Assembly: GCA_016935935.1 (NCBI GenBank)
Contig: JAFGPZ010000191.1
Location: 1-22,488 of the forward strand
Source of the DNA: Deltaproteobacteria bacterium
GTDB lineage: Bacteria; Desulfobacterota; Syntrophia; Syntrophales; UBA2210
DNA length: 22,488 nucleotides
Reading direction: 5' to 3'
Shown here: positions 8,349-15,432 of the stretch, piece after piece
How the letters are laid out: each line of letters begins with the position of its first letter
How positions within the stretch are numbered: the first letter of the stretch is position 1
The notes under the pieces: model-generated
Told to the model about the DNA's origin: nothing
What the model saw: the letters and a program-made list of their open reading frames with translations, nothing else
Database searches by the model: none
Made by a program: the position numbers and the translations under genes

Positions 8349-8379
8349 TGAGTAGTTTCGTATGGCATAAAACTACTCA
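8349..8379. promoter_or_regulatory. Perfect 10-bp inverted repeat upstream of the PrpE-like gene
   Basis: TGAGTAGTTT (8349-8358) and AAACTACTCA (8370-8379) are perfect complements separated by 11 bases. The site is about 160 bases upstream of the ligase start and 84 bases beyond the thioesterase stop. No T-run follows on either strand, so an operator or 5' leader hairpin is likelier than a terminator. The bound factor is unknown. Confidence 0.5.
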
Positions 8380-8388
8380 CACATAACC

Positions 8389-8439
8389 CTTCTTTAGGAT
8401 CAACTATAAAGCGAACCCCCTGGAGAAGAGAAGGAGACA
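8389..8439. repeat. Imperfect direct repeat, copy 1 (upstream of PrpE-like gene)
   Basis: This ~51-base segment matches 8966-9015 at roughly 84% by eye. Shared blocks are CTTCTT, GGATCAAC, ACCCCC and GGAGAAGAGAA in the same order and nearly the same spacing. On the minus strand it reads toward the PrpE-like gene, about 200 bases away, and includes a TTGATC that could act as a -35 element. Confidence 0.55.
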
Positions 8440-8462
8440 TAAACATTAGCCAATCCCTTACT

Positions 8463-8912
8463 TTATTTCATGATTTTAACTGCATACGTTGATTTAGCCT
8501 TTGCGACAACCTTACCATCAGTATTTTTTATATTAGAACTTAATTCAAAGTCATAATGACCACTATTTTTCATGTGCAAGTTCATCTTCTCAGCGTCCTG
8601 GTTTGAAAAAAGAGCTTCAGAACAAATATCTGTAGACGCAGGGGCAATAAACTCAATATACATATTTCGCACTACTGGTACATATTTCTTGCTGGATCGC
8701 GTAGCCAACACAGCAATGCCACCTAACATTTCTGCAGAAGCCCACTGAAATGCAGCATGAACAGTATTGATGTGATTGCCAGTATTTTTGTTCAGGGGAA
8801 CAAGGCATTTATAAAGGCCGTTCGATGCGCTAATTATCGTAAAATCCATAAAATCGTATACAGGGAGATTAGATTTTAACCAGGCCTCTATATCTTTTTC
8901 GATTGCACTCAT
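8463..8912 (-). CDS. Hotdog-fold acyl-CoA thioesterase-like protein
   Basis: A protein of about 149 residues with the features of a hotdog-fold thioesterase (PaaI/YiiD_C/DUF4442-like). The central helix segment NHINTVHAAFQWASAEMLGG resembles the 'N..GTVHGG..a..lae' signature, and a C-terminal strand ends STYAVKIMK. It would hydrolyse acyl-CoA esters, releasing CoA, but the match is not strong enough to name a substrate. I chose the internal ATG at 8910-8912 because GGAGAGGAAA lies immediately upstream. The first in-frame ATG (8943-8945), which adds 11 residues, has no ribosome binding site. The gene looks AT-richer than its neighbours and is bracketed by two copies of a ~50-base direct repeat, so it may have arrived separately. 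Confidence 0.7.
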   Translation of the reverse strand: MSAIEKDIEAWLKSNLPVYDFMDFTIISASNGLYKCLVPLNKNTGNHINTVHAAFQWASAEMLGGIAVLATRSSKKYVPVVRNMYIEFIAPASTDICSEALFSNQDAEKMNLHMKNSGHYDFELSSNIKNTDGKVVAKAKSTYAVKIMK

Positions 8913-8915
8913 TAT

Positions 8916-8924
8916 TTCCTCTCC
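8916..8924 (-). promoter_or_regulatory. Ribosome binding site deciding the thioesterase start
   Basis: On the minus strand this reads GGAGAGGAA, followed after three bases by the ATG at 8910-8912. It supports the inner start over the upstream ATG at 8943-8945. Confidence 0.6.
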
Positions 8925-8965
8925 AATTTTTCTGTTTTTTGCCATAATATTTTATCTTGCAAACG

Positions 8966-9015
8966 CTTCTTGGGGATCAACCATAGAGCTACCCCCGGGA
9001 GAAGAGAAAGAGGTC
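8966..9015. repeat. Imperfect direct repeat, copy 2 (upstream of thioesterase gene)
   Basis: This is the partner of 8389-8439 in the same orientation. On the minus strand it carries TTGATC with an AGATAAAAT stretch about 18-20 bases further on, giving a weak promoter-like arrangement about 50 bases before the thioesterase start. Confidence 0.55.
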
Positions 9016-9047
9016 AAAAAATATTTTTTCACTTTTATAAACTAATA

Positions 9048-9110
9048 TGGTGTTGCGAGGTGGGTGGAAAGGAGGGAGTTAAAACCACCCACCATCACGG
9101 TATAACACCA
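9048..9110. repeat. Nested two-part inverted repeat, possible strong hairpin
   Basis: The outer arms are TGGTGTT (9048-9054) and AACACCA (9104-9110). The inner arms are GGTGGGTGG (9059-9067) and CCACCCACC (9085-9093), with a 17-base loop. All arms are perfect, and the stem is GC-rich inside an AT-rich gap. It lies downstream of the CoA ligase (stop at 9318) and upstream of the thioesterase. It could stop transcription, protect the upstream mRNA end, or be a small repeat element; there is no clear U-tract on the minus strand. Confidence 0.5.
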
Positions 9111-9246
9111 ACACTTTTTCTCTTTCTATATTTCAGTAAAATCCGTCTTCCAGTTATATTGAAGCGAACAGACAGAGATTCTGCTATGCATCTTTCTGCG
9201 GGTCATGCATGCCCTATTTATGAGACGATGTTTTAAATAAATTACT

Positions 9247-9315
9247 CTATTTGTCATGGACATTTGTGAAGCGTTCAAGGAATTCCTTTCCTCCCGTTTC
9301 TTCAGCTCTACTCAT
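9247..9315 (-). CDS. Possible 22-residue ORF right after the CoA ligase
   Basis: An ATG at 9313-9315 starts two bases after the ligase stop and gives MSRAEETGGKEFLERFTNVH plus two residues before TAG. GGAAAAGAT lies about eight bases upstream. The composition looks protein-like, but there is no family match I recognise. It could be a leader peptide, the start of a deleted gene, or chance. The remaining ~230 bases toward the thioesterase hold the hairpin and direct repeat but no other gene I can support. Confidence 0.2.
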   Translation of the reverse strand: MSRAEETGGKEFLERFTNVHDK

Positions 9316-9317
9316 TA

Positions 9318-10985
9318 TTAATCTTTTCCTATTTTGAGATTTATGTCTTCCCGAAGTATCTTTTTCTGTACTTTACCTGCAGCGTTTCGCGGGAGATTCT
9401 CCACAATTTCAAGCCGTTCAGGTAACTTGAAAATGGCTACACCTTGTTGCTTCATAAAATCCACTATCTCTTCCAGGCTAATTGTCTCACCTTTGCGGGG
9501 TGCAACATACGCACACGCCTTTTCGCCCATTTTGGGATCAGGATACCCCACCACTGCCACTTCGAGGACCTTCGGATGACTCTGGATGATATTTTCGAGT
9601 TCCTCCGGACTAACATTCTGACCACCACGTATGATGATGTCTTTCTTCCTTCCGTAGAAGGTCAGAAGATTATTCTCTTCTATTTTAAAATAATCACCGG
9701 TTCGGAAAAACCCCCCTACAAACGCCCTTTCATCAAATTCAGGATTTTTGAAATAGCACGGCAAGGTAGAAGGTGATTTAAAGACTAATTCTCCCACATC
9801 GCCTATATTACTTAGGTCTCGTTCGTAATCGTCGAGGATTCTGGTTTCAATATATTCCGATCCCTCGGTATTCCATTTGACCCCTTTCTTGCCAAAGTTA
9901 GGGAACGTCAACGCCCGGCGATAGGGATCGGGAACATCTTTCGGTCCTGCCGGAAATCCAGTCATCTCATTTTGACCCCAGAAATTGATCATCTCTACGC
10001 CATATTTTTCCAGGTATGTCTTAACAACAAACTCAGGAGTGGGGGCTGATCCAGTCATCATACACCTGAGTGATTTGATGCTATATTTTTCAACCTCCGG
10101 ATGATTCAAAAGTATGAGATGCATTGCTGGTGATCCACCACTGTAAGTAACTTTTTCGTCATTTACCTGTTGAAGGAACACAATGGGATCAAAGGGGTGA
10201 TGCAAAAGACACGTTGCACCAACCAGCAACGCTGGAGTTAAAAAACAGAGGGTCCCTGAAATATATTGCAGCGGAAATGGGCATAAAACTACATCTTCTG
10301 AGGTCATCTGTGGCGCTGCCACACCGCAATAATTTAACATGGACATCCAGTGGTTATGACTCTTGGGACAACCTTTTGGATTGGCTTCAGTTCCCGAGGT
10401 CCAGTTGATCTGTATGAGATCATTCGGATCCACCTCGATTTCTTTTAAGGCACTCTCATCTATCTTCCCTGAAAACATCATATTGCGTATCTCATCCAAT
10501 GAAATGACATAAGCAAGTGTCGGAAATTCGGATTTCAACTTCTCAGCAAGTTCCACGTGATCAAATCCGTTGAATAATGGCATGGTGATTATCGCCTTTG
10601 CCTCGGAGAGCCCGATTATATAATTCAGTTCATGAGCTCTGAACTGCATAATCACTGGCGCCGTAATAGCACCGATTCTCCAAAGGGCAAATGAAATGAT
10701 GACATGCTCCGTGATATTGGGCAACTGTAGAACAACAATGTCATCTTTTCCTATACCCATCTCCAGAAAACCTGTCGCAAGCCTGTCAATAGCATCGTCA
10801 AGTTCTCTATATGTATATCGATCGGGTGGTAGCTCCGCAAATTTCTCTTTGTTACTTGCATCAGCTAAGGCAAGCTTATCGGGATATTTATGCACCGTAT
10901 CTTTCAGTACACTGTTCACCGTTACGTTGGGATATGCTCCAATTTTCGTATAGTAATCAATTCTCTCTTTTGAATCTAAAATCAT
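9318..10985 (-). CDS. AMP-dependent acyl-CoA ligase (acyl-CoA synthetase, class I adenylate-forming)
   Basis: A 555-residue adenylate-forming ligase that would activate a carboxylic acid to its CoA ester. The P-loop is WTSGTEANPKG (195-205), a variant with E-A in place of the common T-G, also seen in some cyclohexane-carboxylate and medium-chain acyl-CoA ligases. NFWGQNEMTG and the hinge-region GRKKDIIIRGGQNVSPEELE precede the catalytic lysine K538 in PRNAAGKVQKK. The start ATG at 10983-10985 follows AAAGGGAGGAATATAGC. It is full length with no disruption, unlike the ligase at 18697-20238. The immediate upstream gap contains a relic of another ligase N-terminus. The substrate cannot be told; the setting suggests a fatty or alicyclic acid that feeds the beta-oxidation genes. 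Confidence 0.88.
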   Translation of the reverse strand: MILDSKERIDYYTKIGAYPNVTVNSVLKDTVHKYPDKLALADASNKEKFAELPPDRYTYRELDDAIDRLATGFLEMGIGKDDIVVLQLPNITEHVIISFALWRIGAITAPVIMQFRAHELNYIIGLSEAKAIITMPLFNGFDHVELAEKLKSEFPTLAYVISLDEIRNMMFSGKIDESALKEIEVDPNDLIQINWTSGTEANPKGCPKSHNHWMSMLNYCGVAAPQMTSEDVVLCPFPLQYISGTLCFLTPALLVGATCLLHHPFDPIVFLQQVNDEKVTYSGGSPAMHLILLNHPEVEKYSIKSLRCMMTGSAPTPEFVVKTYLEKYGVEMINFWGQNEMTGFPAGPKDVPDPYRRALTFPNFGKKGVKWNTEGSEYIETRILDDYERDLSNIGDVGELVFKSPSTLPCYFKNPEFDERAFVGGFFRTGDYFKIEENNLLTFYGRKKDIIIRGGQNVSPEELENIIQSHPKVLEVAVVGYPDPKMGEKACAYVAPRKGETISLEEIVDFMKQQGVAIFKLPERLEIVENLPRNAAGKVQKKILREDINLKIGKD

Positions 10986-11019
10986 GCTATATTCCTCCCT
11001 TTGTTAATATAAGATAAAA

Positions 11020-11215
11020 TTACTCCAAATAATCTGCACCATCCGCTAATACAAACGTTGCTTTTCTCCTTACATCCTCGATTTTAATCCCATCTCTCGA
11101 ATCGAATACCTTTTTAAAGTATTCACCAAAGAAACACCGCGGATACTCCAACGTTGCCGGAACATCACTATCATAAAACTTTAAACCATGGTTTATTCTC
11201 AAATACATTTACCAT
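11020..11215 (-). pseudogene. Frameshifted N-terminal remnant resembling a FadD-type acyl-CoA ligase
   Basis: After AAGGGGGAAGA, an ATG at 11213-11215 opens MVNVFENKPWFK. That frame soon stops, but skipping one base near 11180 continues as FYDSDVPATLEYPR and then to a TAA at 11020-11022. 'KPW-K-YD--VP-T--YP' is the usual beginning of FadD-type long-chain acyl-CoA ligases, which suggests a decayed 5' end. The ~40 residues after EYPR (CFFGEYFKKV to DGADYLE) do not clearly match that family. An alternative view is a real 62-residue protein starting at the ATG at 11206-11208. The piece sits between the LCAD-type dehydrogenase and the intact ligase, 34 bases before the latter's start. The remainder of this 340-base gap has no gene I can see. 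Confidence 0.4.
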
Positions 11216-11325
11216 TCTTCCCCCTTTTTGGATCTTGTGATTATTGAAATGATTAATGATAAGCTCCGAATAAATGCATCATGGTGTGGTGGTCAGATCA
11301 TCCCCCTTTCGCAAATATAACGCAG

Positions 11326-12465
11326 CTATAATCCCATCATCCTTCCCACAATTACCTTCATCACTTCAGTGGTTCCCGCAAATATTGGGATGGCTCGTAT
11401 ATCTCTCGCAAATCTGCAGATGGGATATTCCTCCATATAGCCATACCCGCCGTGGAGCTGGACACAGTCGTAGGCAACACGATTGGCCATCTCCGAAACC
11501 CATGCCTTCGCCATGGATACTTTTTTAACAATGTCTTTCCCCTCAATAGAATCCTTGATAAGAGAGTCAATGAATGTTCGCCCCAACTCGATCTCCGTTG
11601 CCATTTCCACGATTTTAAAGGTATTGTGCTGGAAAGAACTCACCGGTTTCCCAAAAAGTTCTCTTTCCTTGCAGTACTTAACGGTCATATCGAGCATGGC
11701 CTCCGCCATGGATTGCGCCATAATCGCCACAGCAAGTCGTTCTCCCTGGAGCTTCTGCATCATGTAATAAAACCCTCGGCCTTCTTCACCCAAAAGATTC
11801 GCAACAGGAACCCTGCAGTCTTCAAAGATGAGTTCTGCCGTGTCCTGACTGTGAAATCCCATCTTGTTAAGATTTCTCCCCCGTGAAAAACCCGGCGTGC
11901 CGTCTTCCACGCAGATAAGACTGATCCCCTTAACACCTTCTTTCAGGTCTGTTTTGGCAGCCACGACAACAAGATCTGAAAGAATACCATTGGAGATAAA
12001 TGTTTTCTGGCCGTTAATGATATATTCATCTCCATCCTTTACGGCGGTTGTGCGCAAGGCGGCCAGATCGGAGCCAGCACCAGGCTCCGTCATGGCAATA
12101 GCCGTGATAAGCTCGCCGGTAACACAGCCTGGTAGCCATTTCTTTTTCTGTTCTTCATTGCCAAAGCTGTGTATGTAAGGTACTATAATGTCGTTATGTA
12201 ATGGTATAACAAGACCGGTAAATCCTCTGTAGAATATTTCCTCATTGATAATTACGGAATATTCATACCCTGCACCAAGCCCCCCATACTTTTCTTCAAC
12301 CCAGGGGCAGAGAAACCCGTTTTCACCCATTTTCTCCCAGAGTTCCCTTGGCATAATGCCGTCTTCTTCACATTGCTCAAAATATGGCGCTGCTTCCTTG
12401 TCGAGAAATTTACCAAAAGCATCACGAAAAATAACATGTTCTTCACTAAACAGTTCTCTACTCAT
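11326..12465 (-). CDS. Acyl-CoA dehydrogenase with LCAD/IVD-type catalytic base, module B
   Basis: A 379-residue acyl-CoA dehydrogenase. The FAD/substrate motif AMTEPGAGSDLAALRT (about 124-139), YIINGQKTFISNG (148-160) and QLHGGYGYMEEYP (336-348) are intact. The MCAD-type catalytic glutamate is replaced: the segment reads PIFAGTTEV with A363. A glutamate is instead found at E242 in LQGERLAV, the position used by long-chain and isovaleryl-CoA dehydrogenases. It is therefore likely active, with a geometry suited to long or branched acyl chains. The start ATG at 12463-12465 follows GAAAGGATGTAAAA. It lies about 200 bases downstream of the thiolase; that gap has no gene I can see. Chain preference is inference from the base position only. 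Confidence 0.9.
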   Translation of the reverse strand: MSRELFSEEHVIFRDAFGKFLDKEAAPYFEQCEEDGIMPRELWEKMGENGFLCPWVEEKYGGLGAGYEYSVIINEEIFYRGFTGLVIPLHNDIIVPYIHSFGNEEQKKKWLPGCVTGELITAIAMTEPGAGSDLAALRTTAVKDGDEYIINGQKTFISNGILSDLVVVAAKTDLKEGVKGISLICVEDGTPGFSRGRNLNKMGFHSQDTAELIFEDCRVPVANLLGEEGRGFYYMMQKLQGERLAVAIMAQSMAEAMLDMTVKYCKERELFGKPVSSFQHNTFKIVEMATEIELGRTFIDSLIKDSIEGKDIVKKVSMAKAWVSEMANRVAYDCVQLHGGYGYMEEYPICRFARDIRAIPIFAGTTEVMKVIVGRMMGL

Positions 12466-12667
12466 TTTTACATCCTTTCAGTTCCGGCTGGAATTCAATC
12501 ATTCTTCCCTGTTTATCGAAGGTATATCTTCTGGGGGAAAGACTAGATTGATACAATCCTCGCCCACGTTCCCTCGGCGATACGAAAATCAATAATTTAC
12601 CCTCTCAATGACTGCACGAACCATGATTGATATCAAATGGTTTTGACCAAGAGCCATAGAACGAAAG

Positions 12668-13876
12668 CTAATCTCTTCCAACTATAGAAATCGCCGCTAC
12701 ATTTTTCCACGGGAATCCACCAAGATTATGGGTAAGGCCCAGTCTTGCGTCTTTGATCTTTCTCTCATCGGGAACCCGCTCCAGAAGCTGTTCGTACATG
12801 GCATAGATCATCCGTAGGCCCGACGCACCGATGGGATGGCCGAAACATTTCAAGCCGCCGTCAATCTGACACGGTAACTGACCGTCCAGATCATAAAATC
12901 CCCCCATGATGTCATCATAGGCTCCACCTTTCGGAGAAATATGGAGATCTTCCATAGTGACCATCTCCGTAATGGAGAAACAGTCATGCACATCCATCAT
13001 ACTGATCTCCGCCCTAGGGTCCTTTATACCTGCCTCGTCGTAGGCATTGGTGGCAGCATACCTCGTCGTGGCGAAGTGTGCCCCGTCCCAGTTCGTGTAT
13101 GTCTCCTCTTCGCCGGAGCTACACACCACCTGGAGGGCCTTCACTTTCACGATGTCCTGGTTCTTTTTCAGGCTTTTGGCTATCTCAGGGGTTGTCACAA
13201 TGGCGGCAGCCGAACCATCACTTACGCCGCAGCAGTCAAAGAGCCCCAGGGGGTAGGCAATCATGGGAGCTCCCTTGACCTGCTCCTCCGTGACGATATT
13301 CCTGAGATGGGCCTTCGGGTTCATGGCCCCGTTTGCATGACTCTTCACCGAAATGTGCGTAATGGCATCCTTGATCTTGTCCATGGAGATGCCCCACCGT
13401 GCACCATAGGCCGTCGCCAGCTGGGCGAACATGCCCGGGGCAGTCATGTTGGCCCCTTCCATCAGTACATTAACGCCCCATATTGATTCTCCGTCCGGTA
13501 GACCCCCGTAGCCCGTATCTTTCAGCTTTTCTACACCGAGAGCCAGAACGATATCATACGCCCCAGCTGCTACGGCATAACATGCAGCCCTGAATGCCTC
13601 CGTTGCGGTAGCGCAATAGTTGTCCAGCCGTGTTACGGGAATATAGGGCAGCTTCAGGGTCGTCGACAGGGGCAGTGCCGATTTGCCCACGTTGACTTCA
13701 ACTATATGGGTCCCCAGGTATGCCGCCTGAATCTCTTTCTTCTCGATGCCTGCATCTTCCAGACACTCGACAAATGCTTCCACCATAAGATCCTCGGCAC
13801 TTGAGTTCCACCGCTCCCCGAATCGAGCACACCCCATGCCGAGTATCGCCACTTTATCTCTTATTCCGTCAGCCAT
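12668..13876 (-). CDS. SCP2-type thiolase, module B, coupled to the HMGCS-like/DUF35 gene
   Basis: A 402-residue SCP2/archaeal-type thiolase. The nucleophile is C88 in DNYCATATEAF. H297 and C299 are in VHDCFSITE, and H347 is in GGLKCFGHPIGASG. The start ATG at 13874-13876 is one base after the TGA of the preceding gene. Its ribosome binding site, AAGGAGGTG, is encoded by the last codons (Lys-Glu-Val-Glu) of that gene, so translation is almost certainly coupled at matched levels. The partner is an HMG-CoA-synthase-like/DUF35 fusion. This mirrors the archaeal acetoacetyl-CoA thiolase-HMG-CoA synthase-DUF35 complex and, more loosely, BbsAB. The likely role is cleavage of a 3-oxoacyl-CoA, with the partner helping to bind the CoA substrate. 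Confidence 0.9.
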   Translation of the reverse strand: MADGIRDKVAILGMGCARFGERWNSSAEDLMVEAFVECLEDAGIEKKEIQAAYLGTHIVEVNVGKSALPLSTTLKLPYIPVTRLDNYCATATEAFRAACYAVAAGAYDIVLALGVEKLKDTGYGGLPDGESIWGVNVLMEGANMTAPGMFAQLATAYGARWGISMDKIKDAITHISVKSHANGAMNPKAHLRNIVTEEQVKGAPMIAYPLGLFDCCGVSDGSAAAIVTTPEIAKSLKKNQDIVKVKALQVVCSSGEEETYTNWDGAHFATTRYAATNAYDEAGIKDPRAEISMMDVHDCFSITEMVTMEDLHISPKGGAYDDIMGGFYDLDGQLPCQIDGGLKCFGHPIGASGLRMIYAMYEQLLERVPDERKIKDARLGLTHNLGGFPWKNVAAISIVGRD

Positions 13877-13877
13877 A

Positions 13878-15335
13878 TCACTCCACCTCCTTCAGAGGGA
13901 TTGCCTTCCAGAAGTATCCCGACACATCTCTGCCCTTGTCATGGTATTTTCTTCGAAAAGTGAAAGATACGGGTATACCCGTAGACAATTCCTCAAGGTT
14001 ACAGTCAGTAAAATCGAAATAGTATTTCCCTCCCCCTTCGAATTCAACGGCGCCGTAAACGGCCGGCGGGTTAAAGGATGCCGCCAGCATGTCACCGGTG
14101 TAACTGACAATCCGTCCGAGCTTGTCCGAGAAGAGATATTCCTCCATCTGGTCGATTGCCCCGCAGTCGGGATTGACACAGACTCTCTGTGCCGGATACT
14201 GGGGGGTACCGCAGTTCGTACACCGGGAACCCAACAGACCCAGAACCTCTTTTCTCTTTCGCCAGAATACTGACCATCGGGGCCATGAGTCCTCTTCACT
14301 TCGAAGCCCCGTCGCTCCCGGCAGTATATCGCGCCACACAAGGTACTTTTCATAGACATCCAGCTCCGCTTTTTGTGCGAGGAAACCTGAGATGCCGCAA
14401 CTGCCATTTCTCTTCGTGATATTTTCAGTCACCTCGAAATAAAGGGCATCGCAGCCACTGCCGAAACTCATCACCATGAGTTTATCGCCCGGCTTTGCGT
14501 TTTCCAGAGCGTGTGAAAGCATAACGAGGGATTGGGCCGTGCCGCTCTGGCCAATCTCCGCCTGGAAGTTTCCCATTTCCACCTCCGGGGTGACTCCCAG
14601 TACTTTGTTAAGCTTGCGGCGTTCCGCTGCATAGTGGCAATCATAAATGATTTTCGTAAAATCCGTTGTCTGCAGCCCATACTTATCGAGCAGACCCTCC
14701 ACGGCCATTGGAATAAACTGGTCATAACCAAGATCCCGAATCCAACGGTCTTCCCACTTCCTGTCAAATTTGGCAAACTCACCGCGGTAGTGGTCAACAA
14801 AATCATACGTGACAGAATACGATCCTTTAAACTCCGCAATGACATTGTCACTGCCCACCATAAATGCGGCCGCAGCATCGCCGAAAATCATTTCCTCCGC
14901 AGATGCCGGTTTTCCCAGCCGGCAATCGGCGGCACACACAACAATGTTCTGTACCCTTCCGGACTCCACTCCCTCAAAAGCAGAGATAAGGGCTGTCGTC
15001 CCTGCCTTCAGCCCCCCGCTGAAATCCGCTGCTCTGATATTATCACTCAGGCTGAGAGCCGCCGTGATAATTCCGGCGTTCAACCTCTCTTTATGCGGCA
15101 TGGTGGTTGAAGCAAAATACACACCCCCCACTTTTGACCGATCAATGCCGTTGAGGGCATCGAGACCCGCAGCAACTGCCATGGTGATGCTGTCTTCGTC
15201 GAAATTTGCCACAGCTTTCTCGCCTCTCGCATTTGCGACTGTCGAGGGATCCATCCAGCCCATTGCCTTGTAGATCTTCCGCCGGTCCAGACGATAGCGT
15301 GGCACATACCCGCCGTATGAAACTATACCAACCAT
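13878..15335 (-). CDS. HMG-CoA synthase-like protein fused to a DUF35 zinc-ribbon/OB domain, catalytic Cys missing
   Basis: A 485-residue two-part protein. Residues 1 to about 305 resemble archaeal HMG-CoA synthase/KAS III-type enzymes of the thiolase superfamily (GIVSYGGYVPRYRLDR at the start; GNFQAEIGQSGTAQSLVMLS and VMSFGSGCDALYFEV at the end). Residues 350-485 are a DUF35 domain with a zinc ribbon (C372, C375, C386, C391) and an OB-fold. Where the synthase nucleophile is expected (consensus F-A-C-K-A-G-T) this protein reads SGGLKAGTTAL, so L109 replaces the cysteine; H234 in DCHYAAERRK is retained. It is probably not a Claisen synthase but a scaffold or altered-chemistry partner of the coupled thiolase. 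The start ATG at 15333-15335 follows ATAGGAGGATTAATAAAT. No mevalonate genes are nearby; all neighbours are catabolic. Confidence 0.85.
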   Translation of the reverse strand: MVGIVSYGGYVPRYRLDRRKIYKAMGWMDPSTVANARGEKAVANFDEDSITMAVAAGLDALNGIDRSKVGGVYFASTTMPHKERLNAGIITAALSLSDNIRAADFSGGLKAGTTALISAFEGVESGRVQNIVVCAADCRLGKPASAEEMIFGDAAAAFMVGSDNVIAEFKGSYSVTYDFVDHYRGEFAKFDRKWEDRWIRDLGYDQFIPMAVEGLLDKYGLQTTDFTKIIYDCHYAAERRKLNKVLGVTPEVEMGNFQAEIGQSGTAQSLVMLSHALENAKPGDKLMVMSFGSGCDALYFEVTENITKRNGSCGISGFLAQKAELDVYEKYLVWRDILPGATGLRSEEDSWPRWSVFWRKRKEVLGLLGSRCTNCGTPQYPAQRVCVNPDCGAIDQMEEYLFSDKLGRIVSYTGDMLAASFNPPAVYGAVEFEGGGKYYFDFTDCNLEELSTGIPVSFTFRRKYHDKGRDVSGYFWKAIPLKEVE

Positions 15336-15432
15336 ATTTATTAATCCTCCTATATAAAAACGATCCGATGTTCACTCCTCTCCAAGAGCTCTAGACCCGA
15401 GACCGAAGTTAACTCAACCACCGTTCATTCAT

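Noticed and set aside
8970..9236. 88-codon plus-strand open frame across the gap before the CoA ligase
   Set aside because: It runs through the direct repeat and the nested hairpin, has no ribosome site, and the translation shows no family-like pattern.
12941..15110. Long plus-strand open frames (12941-13486 and 14532-15110)
   Set aside because: They mirror the thiolase and HMGCS-like genes on the minus strand and show no protein family features.
13878..15335. Mevalonate-pathway HMG-CoA synthase
   Set aside because: The catalytic Cys is replaced by Leu, no mevalonate genes are nearby, and all neighbours are degradation enzymes.
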